A DNA stretch of 64,000 nucleotides from Epiperipatus broadwayi (Eukaryota; Onychophora; Udeonychophora; Euonychophora; Peripatidae): contig JAQFVV010012446.1 of the NCBI GenBank assembly GCA_028023455.1, positions 3,102,001 through 3,166,000 on the forward strand, given 5' to 3'. A program made the position numbers and the translations under genes. Below are positions 33,050 to 45,977 of this stretch, piece after piece; the first letter of the stretch is position 1, and every line of letters starts with the position of its first letter. Below the pieces are notes generated by a model. That model saw nothing but the letters and a program-made list of their open reading frames with translations. It was not told the origin of the DNA and did no database searches.

Positions 33050-35780
33050 ACGCATCTGATGCTACTAATAATATATCCCTTTACCGGTGCCTGGTGGTCA
33101 GAGAGAAACAAAGAGACTCTATACTACGAGATAAGTTGGGTTGCTAATTAACATCTATGGATAGTACAAAAGAAATGTATAATATATATATATAACCGAG
33201 ACAGTGATAGGGATCAATGAAATAAAAGATCAAAATTAGTTTTATAAGATTTATTTAGATAGCAAGAAATATATATAACGCACACTGTCTGCTTATATGA
33301 GACAGGGACGCTTACCAAAATGGCTGTTAGCACACATTCTATAAAAGTTACATTAAAAAGGTTGTTAAGTATATAGTCTATCCCTCGGGCTAATATAATA
33401 TTACGATAATGTGCTTATAAGAAATGGGAAGATGTGCGAGGTGCTTTGAGTAAATTATAAAAGTTTAATAAAACATTTGAACATTAAGGTTTAATATAAT
33501 ATTTCTTGATTTCGAGAATAGAATTGATCAAAGCTTATTAAGCGATAAAGTGGGGATGTGATCAAGGCATTTATTTTATAATTATAATTAAAGATATATT
33601 GGGAGGTTGGTATTGCTAATAAGAAATTTATTAAAGGATGGAGGTTGTAATACGTTTAAATCACAGATGCTTTATAAAATATAAATAAGTAAAATTATAG
33701 CAAAATGTGAAACAACTACGGAGGGCATCTCACTGCTGACCCATAGGAATGTGTTGTCACGGACAGCCGAAGTCTGGACTTATCCAAAACTTAGCGACTG
33801 GGTGACGGCTGTGTCTAACTCCCAGGTGTGACATTTGAGTGCACACTCTTCCTGGGAACTGCAGAAAGCAAAAGGGGAATGGACTTGGCCGTTTAAAGCC
33901 CTTGAAGAGAAACAAAGCGGTCTCGACAACCAATTCACTTACCAGCAATACTTGACTAACGTATATAAAGTATACAAAATGGATTTAATTAGATTGAAAA
34001 AATCCTAATCAATTCCCCAATAATTATTTAAAGAGTGTCCGCCCATTCTCGACCTCAATTACGAACTTTGAAATTAAAGCAGAATATATTTTAAAATAAG
34101 AAAATGCATGCTTGCGGGTTCGAAAAGAAAGCATAGATTTATTTACGCAATCATGCATTTGTGACACATTTAATCATTGACCTAGCACATACTTTCATAT
34201 TAGGTTAAAATCGGTAAAATGTGTATTTTAAACTATAAAATTATTACACATATTGACTAATATTAGAATAGCCCTTGAACGAGTGATTCACGAGATAATA
34301 AAAATGGGAACTATTTATAATTTTAAAATGCCTTAATATCGGCGTCTTCCTTTTAACAAAGGGAATTATTCACTCGGTCAAAGACTACTCTGGCACACTA
34401 TCATAATAAAATAAAAGAAAGATTAATAAATATAAAATATTAACCCAAGGATAGAGAGCAAAATTACTGATTACATTAGAACATTTTAAAGGAAAACAAT
34501 GGTAAAGTAAAGTAAAACTGAAAACAATTTAAATAGCTATAGCGTATTAATTATAGGAGAGAATCACAAGAGCTCTTGGGTTAATTTGGGGTTACCTCTG
34601 GAGAAGCATTTGCAGGTAGTTTCAGGTAGATTGATTATCGGCAGGTTTTATACGATTCAGCAGCAAACTCTGGTATTGTTCATATTTCGGCAGCAGCAGC
34701 AGTTTCAGGGTTTCCTATGTGACAGCATTAGATGGTATAGAGTAGCGGCCGGCCATTTCCGAGGGAAAAATAGCCTTCTTGCCGGCTCCGTCATTTTAAA
34801 GATAACAATTTTAAAGGTTAGGTGATTCATAGGTACTTCAAGTGAGATTGTAGAGCATGGTAAAATTTATTTGAAGACGAAACTCGGCTTCAAATACTTG
34901 AATTTGCAGGCACGTAGCTATTTGAGTCCGAAGGTCTCAGCTAGTTCAACAATAATTATTTTAGAACATCTTCGAATCTCTTGGAATATTGCTAGAATAA
35001 TGCTATAATGAAGAACAAAAGAAAACCCTCCTATATATAGTGAAATTGCACAATACAACTGCCCTGGAGTGTTACAAAAATATTCCAAACTTTGCTCACT
35101 TATCAGCTGTAATCAATCCTATTCGAATGTCTAAAGGAATTCAACAAAATTTTAATTAATTTCTATTGTTAATTTCCCCGTCAACATTCGGACTACAACT
35201 TTGATTTAATTAAAACATTTTTGCTAATTGAAAGAAAAGACCTTAAGTTGACATCTGCTGTATTTTTAAATAAGCTCTTATAAAATTAAATAATTAAAAC
35301 TATTGTTCCTACCAGCCCTCATTTATTTCAAACAGAAAATATACGGCGTGATTTTTATTTAATGTAAAAGAAAATTATTTTACTTTTTAATTTTCAATAT
35401 TTGAATCCATTTACGAAACGAATATAAATAAATTTTATTTTAAATCAAAAACAAATATTACAACTGCAATATATTTTTGTAAACAGATTCAAACAAAATA
35501 ATTTTAAATAACAATTTATTATTTTAACATAAGTTTTAAAATACATATCACAGTGTGTGCACAATTACGACCTATATAACCTACTTTTTAAATAAATCTA
35601 AATTATGTGAACATACACATAATTTATAACATTTTATTTATTGGGCATGAGTTATACAATTATATATAACAAGAGCGTTGTACTCGTGGTTTAAAATTGG
35701 GCAGGATTTTCGGTATATAAGCGCATTGCAGACACCCTACGATACACTGGGGTTTAAACTAAGGTTTGAGGGTAGGAAGA
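33050..35780. other. Unclassified region, possible non-coding element
   Basis: This stretch has patches of higher GC (33720-33950, 34580-34790 with a CAG run) and no long frame with a known domain. Its general make-up resembles 20400-23330, with similar word patterns near the ends. It could be a decayed LTR-type or other large non-autonomous element. I could not define ends or duplications. Confidence 0.25.
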
Positions 35781-35799
35781 CATTCTAAGAAAGTGCAAT

Positions 35800-35988
35800 T
35801 TGATTATTTCCATCGGGAAGATCTTGGCAGAAAGTAGAATACAATGGAGAGCTACAATTAGATATGGTATTGAAGTATTTCAGAAAGAAACTTTTCTCTC
35901 AAGATATTGGAAGACAGTATCACAAAATAGCAAACAAATAGAAAAATGGATAAAGCAAGTTCTATATGTAAGTATTTGTAGTTCATAG
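35800..35988 (+). other. Short open frame, unknown
   Basis: A 62-codon plus-strand frame has a protein-like make-up (several Trp, Glu and Lys) and a good donor-like ATAT|GTAAGT at about 35968. It could be a lone exon or a repeat fragment. No partner exon or family was recognised. Confidence 0.2.
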
Positions 35989-36529
35989 ACTGGTTCATAT
36001 AGTCATTGCAAAACTCAATTCTAGAGCAATTTGTTTTCCTTTCCTTGGAATTGGAGTGATCACACTGGTTTATGAATGGTTACTATATACATGTATGCGT
36101 ATATGATAACATTCTATATTAATGTATAAAAGTTGTTCAGAGATTGTTGATGATTTAATATTTGTTTCCTGCTAATGTGATAGTGTGATAATTTCTTCTT
36201 TTTTTTTTTTTTTTGGACAACAAAACAATCCATTTCATCAAATATTCATAAAAATTGTGATATCAAATCTTCAATGAAGACTGGGAATGAAAATACATTT
36301 TATTAAATGAGAAACAGCTTTTTTAAAGACTATTTTGTGTTTATTTTATCTTATTCAGAATGTTATCCAGTATATATTATAACACAGCAATATACATATT
36401 GACATTGTGGAGAAGATCTAAGAAAAGAATATTGCCAAGAAATAATTACAGTAGTCTCTGATCAAGATATTTTTATAGTAAATCCCAATAAAAAGATGCC
36501 TGATTCTCTACTCAAGCTCTTTGAATCAA

Positions 36530-36900
36530 CAGATGTGTTACATAGTGGCATAGTTTAGCTATTTACCACTAAAATTTTTAGGTACTAGGATGTTTAGATC
36601 ATGAGTTACAACATGCTTTACTACAATATACAATGTGAATCATTTCAAATGTTTCAGTAGCAGTTTTGCCCAATTTAAAACAAAATTTAATGTCAGCACA
36701 TGGTTCCATTATGAATTAAGGTAAGAAACACACTATCACCTTTCATATCATAACTTGTGATCCAGATAAGTTAACACCGTAACATTTTTGTGGAGAATAG
36801 ATGAATTACATTGCTAGCTAACACATGCTTTGATTCAGAAATGGATCCCAATCAGTTTGTAGAGAGACCCAGTCATCTTTTCACTGGACATACTTCGAAT
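36530..36900. repeat. Family J dispersed repeat, copy 2
   Basis: It shares tagctatttaccactaaaat, catatcataacttgtgat and cagtttgtagagagacccagtcatc with the copies at 5.8 and 54.3 kb. It is non-coding and diverged. Confidence 0.5.
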
Positions 36901-38060
36901 TGAGTGTCATCCTATGCTTTATAGTGTCATAGATACATTTTTAATAAATGGCTTAAAAAGTCATTAAAATTTAACAATCTGCTTGTGCAAACCACTGGGC
37001 TACAATAGATAAGTCACTGACTGTACATATTCAAAAGTCACCTTTTACTACGACTCTTTAAAAGTTTTTGCATTTAGAGTAAATTTCGTTTTTTAAAAAA
37101 ATATTTAAATAGAAATCCATTCCAGGTGTAATATAAAATTAAACAATGTTTAGAATTAATGCTTACATCCTCTTGTCAAATGGACCAAAGAAAGTCATTT
37201 TATACCTGAGATCAGTAAGTCTAAAACTGCTGGCCTAGATTTGTGCCTATACATCTTAAAATTTTGGATTCAAAGTTTAAAGCATTTGAACTTTTCAAGC
37301 CATTAGCTTGACTATCTAAATAAAAGATTACCATTAAACGGGTACAATAAAAACAATGTTTTCTGTCAGAAAAGGGCCAATTCGCAAGATACTATCTGTG
37401 GGAGTCTGGTTTCATTACTAAAGTAAAAAAAATAACTATCAAATTTAGCTCTGTATTCTTTCAGCAATATGTCTATATAAAGAATAAGCAGGTCAGATGA
37501 TGTAACGAAAGACTAATAAAGTTTTTGAAGAAATCTTTTCTGTAAACAAATAATTACTTATTACTATGTGATTTAAAAATTTTGATAACTGAAAATAAGT
37601 ATTTTCAAAATAAGATAATTAATTGATATGATAAAAGCAGATTTGGAAGTAGACTTGATTACAATATGACTATATCCTTTTATGTTTAAGAATGAAGATA
37701 TAGTTAATAAAATATCCAATAGAGTGTGCTATACTCATTTTGAAATAGCAAATATGAATTTCTTTATAAAAGACTTCTATAACAATAAAATATTTTTTTA
37801 TGTTATTCACAAAAAATGATAAAAGATACATTTTCAAATTGCCATATTTGGATTTTATTGCTATCTCAGTGGTACATTCTCTTATTATAAAAAATATATA
37901 TTTTCGGATATTAATTTATATCCTCCCTTGAACTTTGTTTACTCACTAAGCATAATAAAATTGTAAAATAAGCATTAAAATTATACTTTTTTTTTTCACT
38001 AATATTATATTAATTTAATGAAATAATAATAATAATATAGTGGGGAAAAAAAACCCAGAT
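36900..38060. other. AT-rich intron stretch, nothing recognised
   Basis: No repeat family, RNA gene or exon was recognised between family J and exon C. Confidence 0.35.
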
Positions 38061-38062
38061 AC

Positions 38063-38127
38063 CTCTTGTGTGCTTCCAGAGCCATTTTTTAAAACTTGAT
38101 TTATAATTTCAAAAATTAAGCTTTCCC
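38063..38127 (-). CDS. CEP78: CEP78-like gene, exon C (small)
   Basis: This 65-bp exon is too short for an ORF search. It is found by its ATTAG acceptor, its AGAG|GTATCT donor and its phase: 2 bases plus 21 codons, ending in phase 0. The product reads G-E-S, then I-I-N-Q-V-L-K-N-G and ends T-Q-E. It corresponds to the helix after the last LRR in CEP78 (family pattern K-V-L-Q-N-G). The next exon starts Y-K-W-I, where vertebrate CEP78 has Y-Q-W-I. Exact phase joining on both sides is the strongest evidence. Confidence 0.8.
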
Positions 38128-38554
38128 CTAATAATAAAAAACAAAAAATGAATAAAAAACATTATTGTATTTAAGATTTACAATTAATTTATATGAAGTT
38201 TGTTTATTCATAAATTATAATATAGTTCACAAAGACAGAATAATAATAAAAACAACAATGACAATAATAATAACAATAAACACTTAAACACCACACAAAC
38301 AATGTTGTCTGGCAATTATAATCAGGTTAAATAAAAACAAAATGTCTAAAAAAATAATTATCTTTATAATAAATTCTTCAAAGATCCATTCAAAGTTAAA
38401 TGTTCCTGGAATGAATTCTAGCTGAAGAATCAATAGCAGAAATTTGGTTCTCAGCTTGTGTGTGTGTTTTATAAGTTTGAATTTCACAAACCCTCCAGAG
38501 TTTTTGTTATTTTTCTATATATGCAAATATAATTATAAAATTATACATTTAATC

Positions 38555-39075
38555 CATCACCATTTGCATTCACTGCAGGATAAAGATCTCCAATTTTAAT
38601 TCAATTTCTCCAATCTCTAACCTCTCTTCTTGACATCATACCAACAAATTTCTTTATTTCATCAATCCATTTCATATGTGATCTCTTTTTAGATCTTTTG
38701 TAATCTCTTGGAATCTCCAGTTTAAGATTTTAACTGTCCATCAATTATCATCTCTTCTTACAGACAGTCCAATTCAGCTTTATTTCAGTCTCTTTTCAAT
38801 GATCTCAAAAATATCTGTTTGTTCTCCCATTCATGTATTTAATTTTCTATCTCTTCTTGTTACTCTTAAAATAAATTGTTGAGTGGTCTGAAGCTTCTGT
38901 ATTATCTCTTCTTAAGTGTCTAAGTCTTAGATCCATAAGTAAAACTGGTAAAACACACATATTAAAAATCTTTCTTTTCAAATAGGAAAGCATATTTTCT
39001 TTTAATACTAAGTTACAATTCATGACAGTTCCAACCCTAGAAATTAGGCTCTTCATCAAAATAAATCGCATTTAA
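38555..39075 (-). mobile_element. RTE-type LINE 3' fragment, decayed (copy 4)
   Basis: On the minus strand the C-terminal region is recognisable but broken: C-V-L-P-V-L in the 74-codon frame at 39071-38847, then scattered matches to the region ending in ...CTGCAGTGAATGCAAATGG. Stops and indels are frequent. The GAT tail is gone, so this is among the oldest RTE copies. Confidence 0.7.
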
Positions 39076-39079
39076 GTCA

Positions 39080-40150
39080 ATAGAATAAACAAATTAGTAG
39101 CCATCCCTATTATGGACATTCTTCTGAGATATACCTTATAGTCTGATAACAAATGCCACTAATTAATGATGTTTGAAATTAAGCAAAGCAATATTTATGC
39201 TCAGGAAAAAAGAATCGATATCTAATGAATCAGATCAATTTTACCAACTGCATTGGTTGCAAAGAAAAAATGAATATAAATGACAGAATAATAGTCAACA
39301 AATATACTTAGAGTCTGCAATACATTAATTAACAAATATTATTCAATAAAAAAGTATTGGATTGTCTTTGAAAACATTTTCATTGAAAATAATGATCAGC
39401 TGAATTTCATTAGTGCATTCATTCCTTTTATTATCCAATCAAATCCACTCTTTTTAGCCAGTTTAAATAAGGAATAAATGTTCCATGCATAAGTAATATG
39501 TATTCTATGATAAATCAACATACTTAATAGGAAATTTTCATTGTAAGGATAAAAAAATCTGATCTGCTACAAAAATTTTTTATCATCACCCCAATTTGTC
39601 TTTCTCGCTGGATCAACAATCAATTCTGGATTTATCAAATTTGGACCATTATTTATAGACAGTTTGCTTAAGATATAAACAAGAATAAAAAGTTTGGTAC
39701 TGTAAATAATCCTTCATTATTTTATTTATCTCATTTACAAAGCAGAGACTTAATCTACATTAAGACCATATCTCCATCAGAGTGTCACTTATCACCATAA
39801 TTTTAATTCGTATACCCGACTCTCTAAGAACTAAATGCAGTCATTCAGAAATGCAGTCTCTGTCCACATCTAGAACACAAATTTAACTGGTGAAAGATTC
39901 ATCTGAAAACGTTTTCTGGATAATCACTAAATACTGATAATAATTTGAGCCCAGAACTTAATTACTGTGTAGACAATTTATCAAAAGACTGTCAGGTAAA
40001 ATCATGAAAAATTGCATTATTAACCATTCTGATACTAATGAAAATGTATGAACTGTTAAACATATTACTGAAAGATAAATATACCATATATTTTTGAGTC
40101 AATACTCTTCAGCACTCAATCCAAACATATTGCCTTTACAGATTAAAAAA
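39080..40150. other. AT-rich intron stretch, nothing recognised
   Basis: Between RTE copy 4 and the family G MITE there is no coding frame or repeat I can name. Confidence 0.35.
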
Positions 40151-40159
40151 AGAAAGGTA

Positions 40160-40787
40160 GTTGTTCTGACCATGTCATGCGGCCACTTGATGGCGCTGTT
40201 GCTTGCAAAAATAATGAAATGTAACGTTACTGGGCTGATAATTTTTTTGTTTCTGCTCTCCACCAATATTTCAAAGTATTTTTAAAAAATTAACCATGGT
40301 ATTTAACAAAATTTACATTTTAAAAATATATAAAACAAAGAGTTTGAAAATATGCAAATTAGAATAAATTCATGCACTAGCCTGAGCGAACCAAGCTGTG
40401 ATGGAATGTGCGGGGAGGCCTCCGATGGTTTTGCCGATCAATTATTTTCACCTTCAAAGATATTAGGGGAAAAGGGCGACGGAATTACAATTATTACTAT
40501 GTAATAGTAGATCAGGTAAGGTCCAACATCCTTAATTCGAATGCACATAAAAACACTTATGGCCTGTTGAATTCCATACACCCTCACATGCTATGGTAAC
40601 AATCTATGAAGTGTCCGCTATTTCCATAATGACACAAAGCACAGTGTGCAATGGCATTATGCCTGCTAATGGCTAATATGAACAGAACTGTCCTAGATGC
40701 TGTAAGTTGGGCTGTATAAATGGCATTTTTCTGTGCCTTTGCAAGCAACAACGCCGTCAAGCGGACGCATGACATGGTCGGAACAAC
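40160..40787. mobile_element. Mariner-type MITE, family G copy 1
   Basis: This 628-bp element starts GTTGTTCTGACCATGTCATG and ends with the inverted version, with terminal repeats of about 60 bp differing at a few positions. A TA dinucleotide flanks each end (40158-40159 and 40788-40789), as in Tc1/mariner targets. Its inside is non-coding. It shares terminal repeats and an inner TAACGTTACT with the element at 52.6 kb. Short ORFs over the terminal repeats are artefacts. Confidence 0.75.
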
Positions 40788-40799
40788 TACCAAAAAAAC

Positions 40800-42540
40800 A
40801 TTTTTTTAAATTGACTTTTACTATAGATGACAGTTTCAGATAATTAGTGCTCTTGTTCAGAGTTAATGAACAATACTTTTGATAACCAATGAGCATAAAG
40901 CTTATTCAATTCTTAATAATAAAGTATCAACGGGTTGAATTAATTTGCAAAATATGTGCATATCATTCAGGCTGGGATTCAACAATTTTTAAAATAAAAA
41001 AAATAAGTCAGCAATTATAGATTTTACACAAATTGATATTGAGGTTCTTCAAAATTCTTTTTACATTCTTTGAAACATCATTCATCCATTTATAAAATAG
41101 TGTTTCCTTTGGAAAATCATTAAACTATTCAATGTTGTAATCACATGACTTTTGGTTAAAATGGAATAATGGTGAGAATTTCATGTTTTAAACATTCCAT
41201 GATTAAAAACATAGATGATAAAAATAAAAAAAAATACTTGATAAGTAAATTTTAATCAATTGTTAAATGTTTATGTAGCTAACATCTATTTTAATTTAAA
41301 GCAATAATATTTTATTATTTTTTAAATTTATTACAGTGGCATTAATATCATTCTGAAAATTTTTTAATTTATCATCAGACAGATTCAAAGATAGATACTG
41401 GCTATTTGTCATCAATAAATATTCATAACCTGACAAAGATGAAAATTATATTATATTTTAATCTCAAAAATAAGTTGAATTATGAATGAAAAGTACAATT
41501 TTTATGTAAAACAAAAGAAAAAAAAAGATAAACAATATTATACTATTTAAAAAATATACTCACCTATTTGGGGATTATCCCTTAAATCCAAGACCAGTAT
41601 TTCAGTATTAAAACAAACTAAATCCAGAAATACTTTAGCCACTTTATCACTAATGCCACAATTCTGAAGATCTAAAGCTAAAATAAATATATAATTAAAA
41701 AGTATACACATAAATATCTATATACTCCTATATACTCATATACACACACATATACAAATATTCCATAACTATCTCAACTTACATAATTTTACATTTATGC
41801 ACATTTTACTTATTTTTTTTGAGTCAAACAGAAATTTTTATTTAATTTACTGTTTTTTTTTTTTGTCTGTTTATCTGAGATTTCCGAACTAGTTGAAAGT
41901 TTACTTATATATGTATTACTGTTGCAAATACTTTTTTTAAAATTTGCAAACAATTTTATTACAAAAAAATAGCGAAAAAAAATTTTTTTTTTAGTTTTAT
42001 ATGGGATTCAGTACTCTTTATACAGCTATCATCTAGTGATATTATATGGCATTTAAAATTTCTTCTTTCCTAATTTCTAGAATTATATAAAATTAAAAAC
42101 ATTATAAAGGAAGGAAAAAACCTCCAGTCATATGATTTTATGAATTTACATGCACTCGTCCATGAACATAAATTTAAAAAGCATAAATGTATACTTATGC
42201 TTAGAGTTTATTCATATATAAGCCAACTTCTGTTCACCATGCTGAAATCAGAGTTTTAACCTATTGGGTGTCTGAATTATAAATTGTTAAATGAATTGTA
42301 CAAGTGAGCAGAGGTTGAATTATATATGGGTAAGCTTTATCCATAAAAATATATTTATGTTTTATAAAGTCATGCTCATGGGTGACATTTTACAAGTATT
42401 TTTATACAGGCAAAAATAAAAACTTAGGGTAAAAAAACATATATTTTTCATTGAGATATACGTAGTTTGTATTTTGTTTTTATTATAGATAATCAGAGAA
42501 AATGGTAAGTATATAAATATATAATTATGTTCCCATATTT
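40800..42540. other. Intron sequence around exon B, nothing else seen
   Basis: Apart from exon B (41564-41677) this stretch holds only AT-rich sequence and homopolymer runs. Confidence 0.35.
41564..41677 (-). CDS. CEP78: CEP78-like gene, exon B (LRR)
   Basis: This 114-bp exon has a TTTAG acceptor and an ATAG|GTGAGT donor, and holds 2 + 37 codons + 1 bases. It encodes one clear leucine-rich repeat and the start of another: L-D-L-Q-N-C-G-I near its start and L-V-L-D-L-R-D-N-P near its end. That matches the CEP78 order of an ALDLQxCG repeat followed by an LDxRxNP repeat. The trailing G joins GG of the next exon to make Gly. The exon is free of stops and is flanked on both sides by AT-rich repeat-filled introns of about 3.4 and 10.7 kb. 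Confidence 0.85.
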
Positions 42541-42544
42541 ATCA

Positions 42545-43042
42545 CATCATCATCATCATCAACCATTATCAATCCACTGCAGGATGAAAGTATCTCCAAG
42601 TTCAATCCATCTTTTCCTATCTTTAGTTTCTTTTCTCCACATCACCCCTGCACACTTTCTTATTTCATCCATCCATCTCACATGTGGTCTCTTTCTGGGT
42701 CTTTTACAATCTCTTGGAATCCAGTTTAAAATTTCAATTGTCCATCTATTATCATCTCTTCTAGCAATATGTCCAGCCCAACTCCACTTCAGTCTTTTAA
42801 TTTTTTCAATGAGGTCAGTAACACCTGTTTGTTCTCTTACCCATACATTGCGTTTTCGATCTCTTCTTCTTACTCCCAACATGCATCTCTCCATACTTTT
42901 CTGAGTGGTCTGAAGTCTCTGTATTGCTCTTCTATTAAGTGTCCAAGTCTCAGATCCATAAGTAAGAACTGGAAAAACACATTTATTAAAAACCTTCCTT
43001 TTCAAACACATAGGCATATTTCCTTTTAGTTTCAAGTAATTT
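42545..43042 (-). mobile_element. RTE-type LINE 3' fragment, best ORF (copy 5)
   Basis: A 158-codon frame is open to its natural stop. It has C-V-F-P-V-L-T-Y-G-S-E-T-W-T-L-N, W-A-G-H-I-A-R-R-D-D-N-R-W-T and R-P-R-K-R-P-H-V-R-W-M-D-E-I. The minus-strand tail is a clean (GAT)n. The 5' cut lies about 10 codons upstream of the first Met. It is probably the youngest RTE copy here and a good reference for the family C-terminus. Confidence 0.85.
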
Positions 43043-43074
43043 CACATACAGCTAATAAAAATAGCACAAATGTG

Positions 43075-43545
43075 CTAGGACAAATTTAATGTTGGATTCA
43101 GAACTACCATAAATTTAAACAAGCGCATTAACAATACAAAGGACAAAATTTTAACACTGGACCAGCCCACCAATATGGTCTATGCTGTAAACTGCAGCCA
43201 AAAAGACTGTCCTTATGTATATTATGGGGAAACAAGGGCAAATCTTAGAACCAGAATGACTCAACACTCATTAATATATAAAAAATCTAAGATTAAACCT
43301 GTAGCATCTAAACCATCTATCTTTCATAATCATGATAGAGAACACGGTTATAGCTGTGATCTGAGTCATATTAGAATCATACATGCAGAAACGATCACAA
43401 ATACAAAATAAAAGAGGTGTGGTTCATTACAAAAAATGAATATGTAATGAACCAAAAAGGTAATAGTATTCAAACCAGAAAAAAATTAATGTTCTCAGCA
43501 GACTGATCCTGAATATGACTTGAAAATGTCGAAAATATACTCAGT
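43075..43545 (+). pseudogene. Penelope-like GIY-YIG endonuclease, C-terminal
   Basis: The frame from about 43096 to 43410 is open. It reads a linker, then V-Y-A-V-N-C-S-Q-K-D-C-P-Y-V-Y-Y-G-E-T, R-T-R-M-T-Q-H and ...H-A-E-T-I-T. This is the GIY-YIG domain of a PLE (Y-V-Y-Y-G where the family has V-Y-I-G), with the C-x4-C pair. It would nick the target DNA. About 95 bp after the stop is CTGAATATGACTTGAAAATGTCGAAA, a version of the core found in the fold-back families. The RT part is absent. Confidence 0.8.
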
Positions 43546-43588
43546 ACAATATTGTTTAAAATTTTATATTTAAAGTCTATATGAGTAT

Positions 43589-44124
43589 TAGCTATAATAT
43601 TGTTGGACTATTTCCATCATCTATGAGTAAATGTTGAATGTATAGAAAATTTTAAACTTTATTTAAACTTTCCAAATGTAAAGAATTTGTTAGTAATAAC
43701 ACACAAATAGACAACACAGGTTAGTAATTACACGTTTCGAGTAGTAGTATTCTTCAATCTTCTTCAGGTGTTGCTGGTTTAATATGCACAGTGACAGTTT
43801 TTGCATAGAAGTCGAACTCACACCTTTAGATTCTTGAATATCGAATTTAAGGTAAATGCTCTAACTAACTGAGCTATTCTATCACTGTGCATATCAGGCC
43901 AGCAACACTTGAAAAAGAGTGGAGAATAATACTACTCGAAACATTGTGTAACTATTAACCTGCGTTGTCTATTTGTGTGTTATTACTAACAAGTTGTTGG
44001 TATTTGGAAAGTCTAAATAAAATTTAAAATTTTCTATACATTCAACATTCACTTATAGATGATGGAAATAGTCCAACATATCATATCTACTAATATACCA
44101 TCATCACAAAACTTCAGGCAAATA
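43589..44124. mobile_element. Family D fold-back SINE, copy D4
   Basis: This 536-bp element is flanked by a perfect 12-bp duplication CTATATGAGTAT (43577-43588 and 44125-44136). The left arm is a minus-strand unit with box A (AGCTCAGTTAGTTAGAGC) and box B (GAGTTCGACTTC). The right arm is a plus-strand unit lacking the head. Cores are CTGAAGAAG...CTCGAAAC at 43765 (complement) and TTGAAAAAGAG...CTCGAAAC at 43910. Confidence 0.85.
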
Positions 44125-44456
44125 CTATATGAGTATCACAGAAATGAAAATAAAATTAATATATTTATATAAAGATTTCTTTAATGTTCAACATCTTATT
44201 TATAATTCTAGAGTGATAGAAATCTTAAATAAAGTGTTAAAAAATGTTATTTTAAACTTAAAGTAATATAAATGAATTAATTTTAATAATATAAAAGTAT
44301 CATGATAATAAATTGTTGGATAGTAAATTACATTTAGTATTATAATAATTACATTTAGTATTATAATAATTACATTTAGTATTATAATAATTTAATTGAG
44401 TAATTGATAAAAATAAAATCCCCATATATATATATATGACATATATTAAATCAGAT

Positions 44457-44863
44457 GTTATATATAGAGCTCGCAAATAAGCTCTTAACAAGCTTTGCAG
44501 AATATCCCCAACCCCAGACCGTTTTCTGCTACTGCCTTCCTCAGTGAGGTGCTAGGATATTTAAGCATTAAATCTAATACTTTAATATTCAAGAACTCAT
44601 TGAGGAATTCAGTAGCAGAAACCGATCTGTTAATGCTTGAATATCCCAGAACCTCCTTGAGGAAGCCAGTCGCAAAAACCAGTCTCGGGTTTAATGCCTG
44701 AATATCCTAGCACCTCACTGAGGAAGCCAGTAGCAGAAACCGGTACGGGGTTAGGGATATTCTACAAAGCTTGTTCTGAGCTTATTTGCGAGTTCTACGT
44801 ATAACATTTGTAATACAAGTTTGTTAAATTAGGTCATGTGACATATGACTTGATTTATTTGCA
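44457..44863. mobile_element. Family F fold-back retroposon, copy F1
   Basis: This 407-bp element has a perfect 12-bp duplication ATTAAATCAGAT (44445-44456 and 44864-44875). The arms are agctcgcaaataagctcttaa at the left and the inverse at the right, with three to four copies of a 60-70 bp inner unit. The core CACTGAGGAAGCCAGTAGCAGAAACC occurs at about 44716, a variant at 44648, and its complement at 44530. The right tail adds aattaggtcatgtgacatatgacttg. The 68-codon plus frame is not a gene. Confidence 0.85.
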
Positions 44864-45467
44864 ATTAAATCAGATATATGTAATTTTTTTTTTGTTAATT
44901 TGTAATTCTGCTTTAAAATTTTCAAAATGAAAATTACAAATAAATTTGAAAACTTTGAAATTTTTATTATGTAACTTATGTATACAAATGTATATATAAT
45001 AGAATACCTCAAGTACATAATATATAAATAACATTTGGGATTAAAATCTGTAACACCATACAATAAATATTTAATACTCTCTAATCAAGCATAAGTCAAA
45101 ATTTAGCAAGAATAAAGTGGCTGTTTATTCTTGTACTCCATTTATATATAAAGAAGATTGACTAAAACACTCAGGCTTGGTAACTATTGTAAGTAAAACA
45201 ATTGAAACATATTTAGATACAATGTTGTGAATTGATTTAAATATTCATTCTTTTTAACCAAAGTATTTCAGTCAACATACTATATATATAAAGAAAGTAC
45301 AAGAATAAACGGCTGCTATATTCTTGGAAAATTTTAACTTATTGTACGGTGTTATGTATTTTAATCTCAAATTATTATACATATAAAGAAATGAGAGAGG
45401 ATATTTGTACATAATGATTAATAAAGTATATTACCAGTGATATTACTAAATAATTATCAATTACTAT

Positions 45468-45606
45468 TGACAGTCTTTAAGCTAAACTATTTTGCTCTAA
45501 TAACCTATAATAGTTTTTTTTTGTTTTGACTTTAAAGGAGAACAAAAACTAAAAACAAAATGGTATTGTGGGCTATTAGATAAATAGTTTAGCTTAAGAA
45601 CTGATT
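45468..45606. mobile_element. Small TIR element, 139 bp
   Basis: Inverted ends of about 40 bp (cagtctttaagctaaactatt and its complement) surround about 55 bp. The ends start CAG and finish CTG. No matching target-site duplication was seen, so the superfamily is open. Confidence 0.55.
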
Positions 45607-45977
45607 AATAGTTACTAGCAACATCACTGCTAATATGTTTCTCTAGTCATTACATGAAAATATCTCCGCTTATTTCTTTATTTACATAGCAATTAATCCA
45701 TTAAAATATTTAATATAATACATATATTAAATTTAATATCAAATTGATAGATACTTCACTTAAAAATTGGTTGATAAGTAATCCAAATAAACAAAAAGAA
45801 TTCCAAAAGTACAAAGATTATGATCAAGAAAACCTTTAGGATATTGATTAAAGATGGCGGAAATAATTTATTTAAAAAAGAACTTTGTACCAGAAAAAGA
45901 AAATAAATGTATAAGATTATAAACCTAAGCGTCATGATAATAATAACATGCGCAGAAGTTTCAAAACTGGATCGAGG

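Noticed and set aside
35800-35988. Plus-strand exon of another gene
   Set aside because: A donor-like site is present but no acceptor, partner exon or family was recognised; kept only as a low-confidence open frame.
42527-43029. Plus-strand ORFs opposite RTE copy 5 (125 and 86 codons)
   Set aside because: They are shadows of the minus-strand RTE frame, with no known domain; the same shadows occur at 28237 and 50641.
44495-44701. 68-codon plus ORF
   Set aside because: It lies wholly in the repeated inner units of fold-back element F1.
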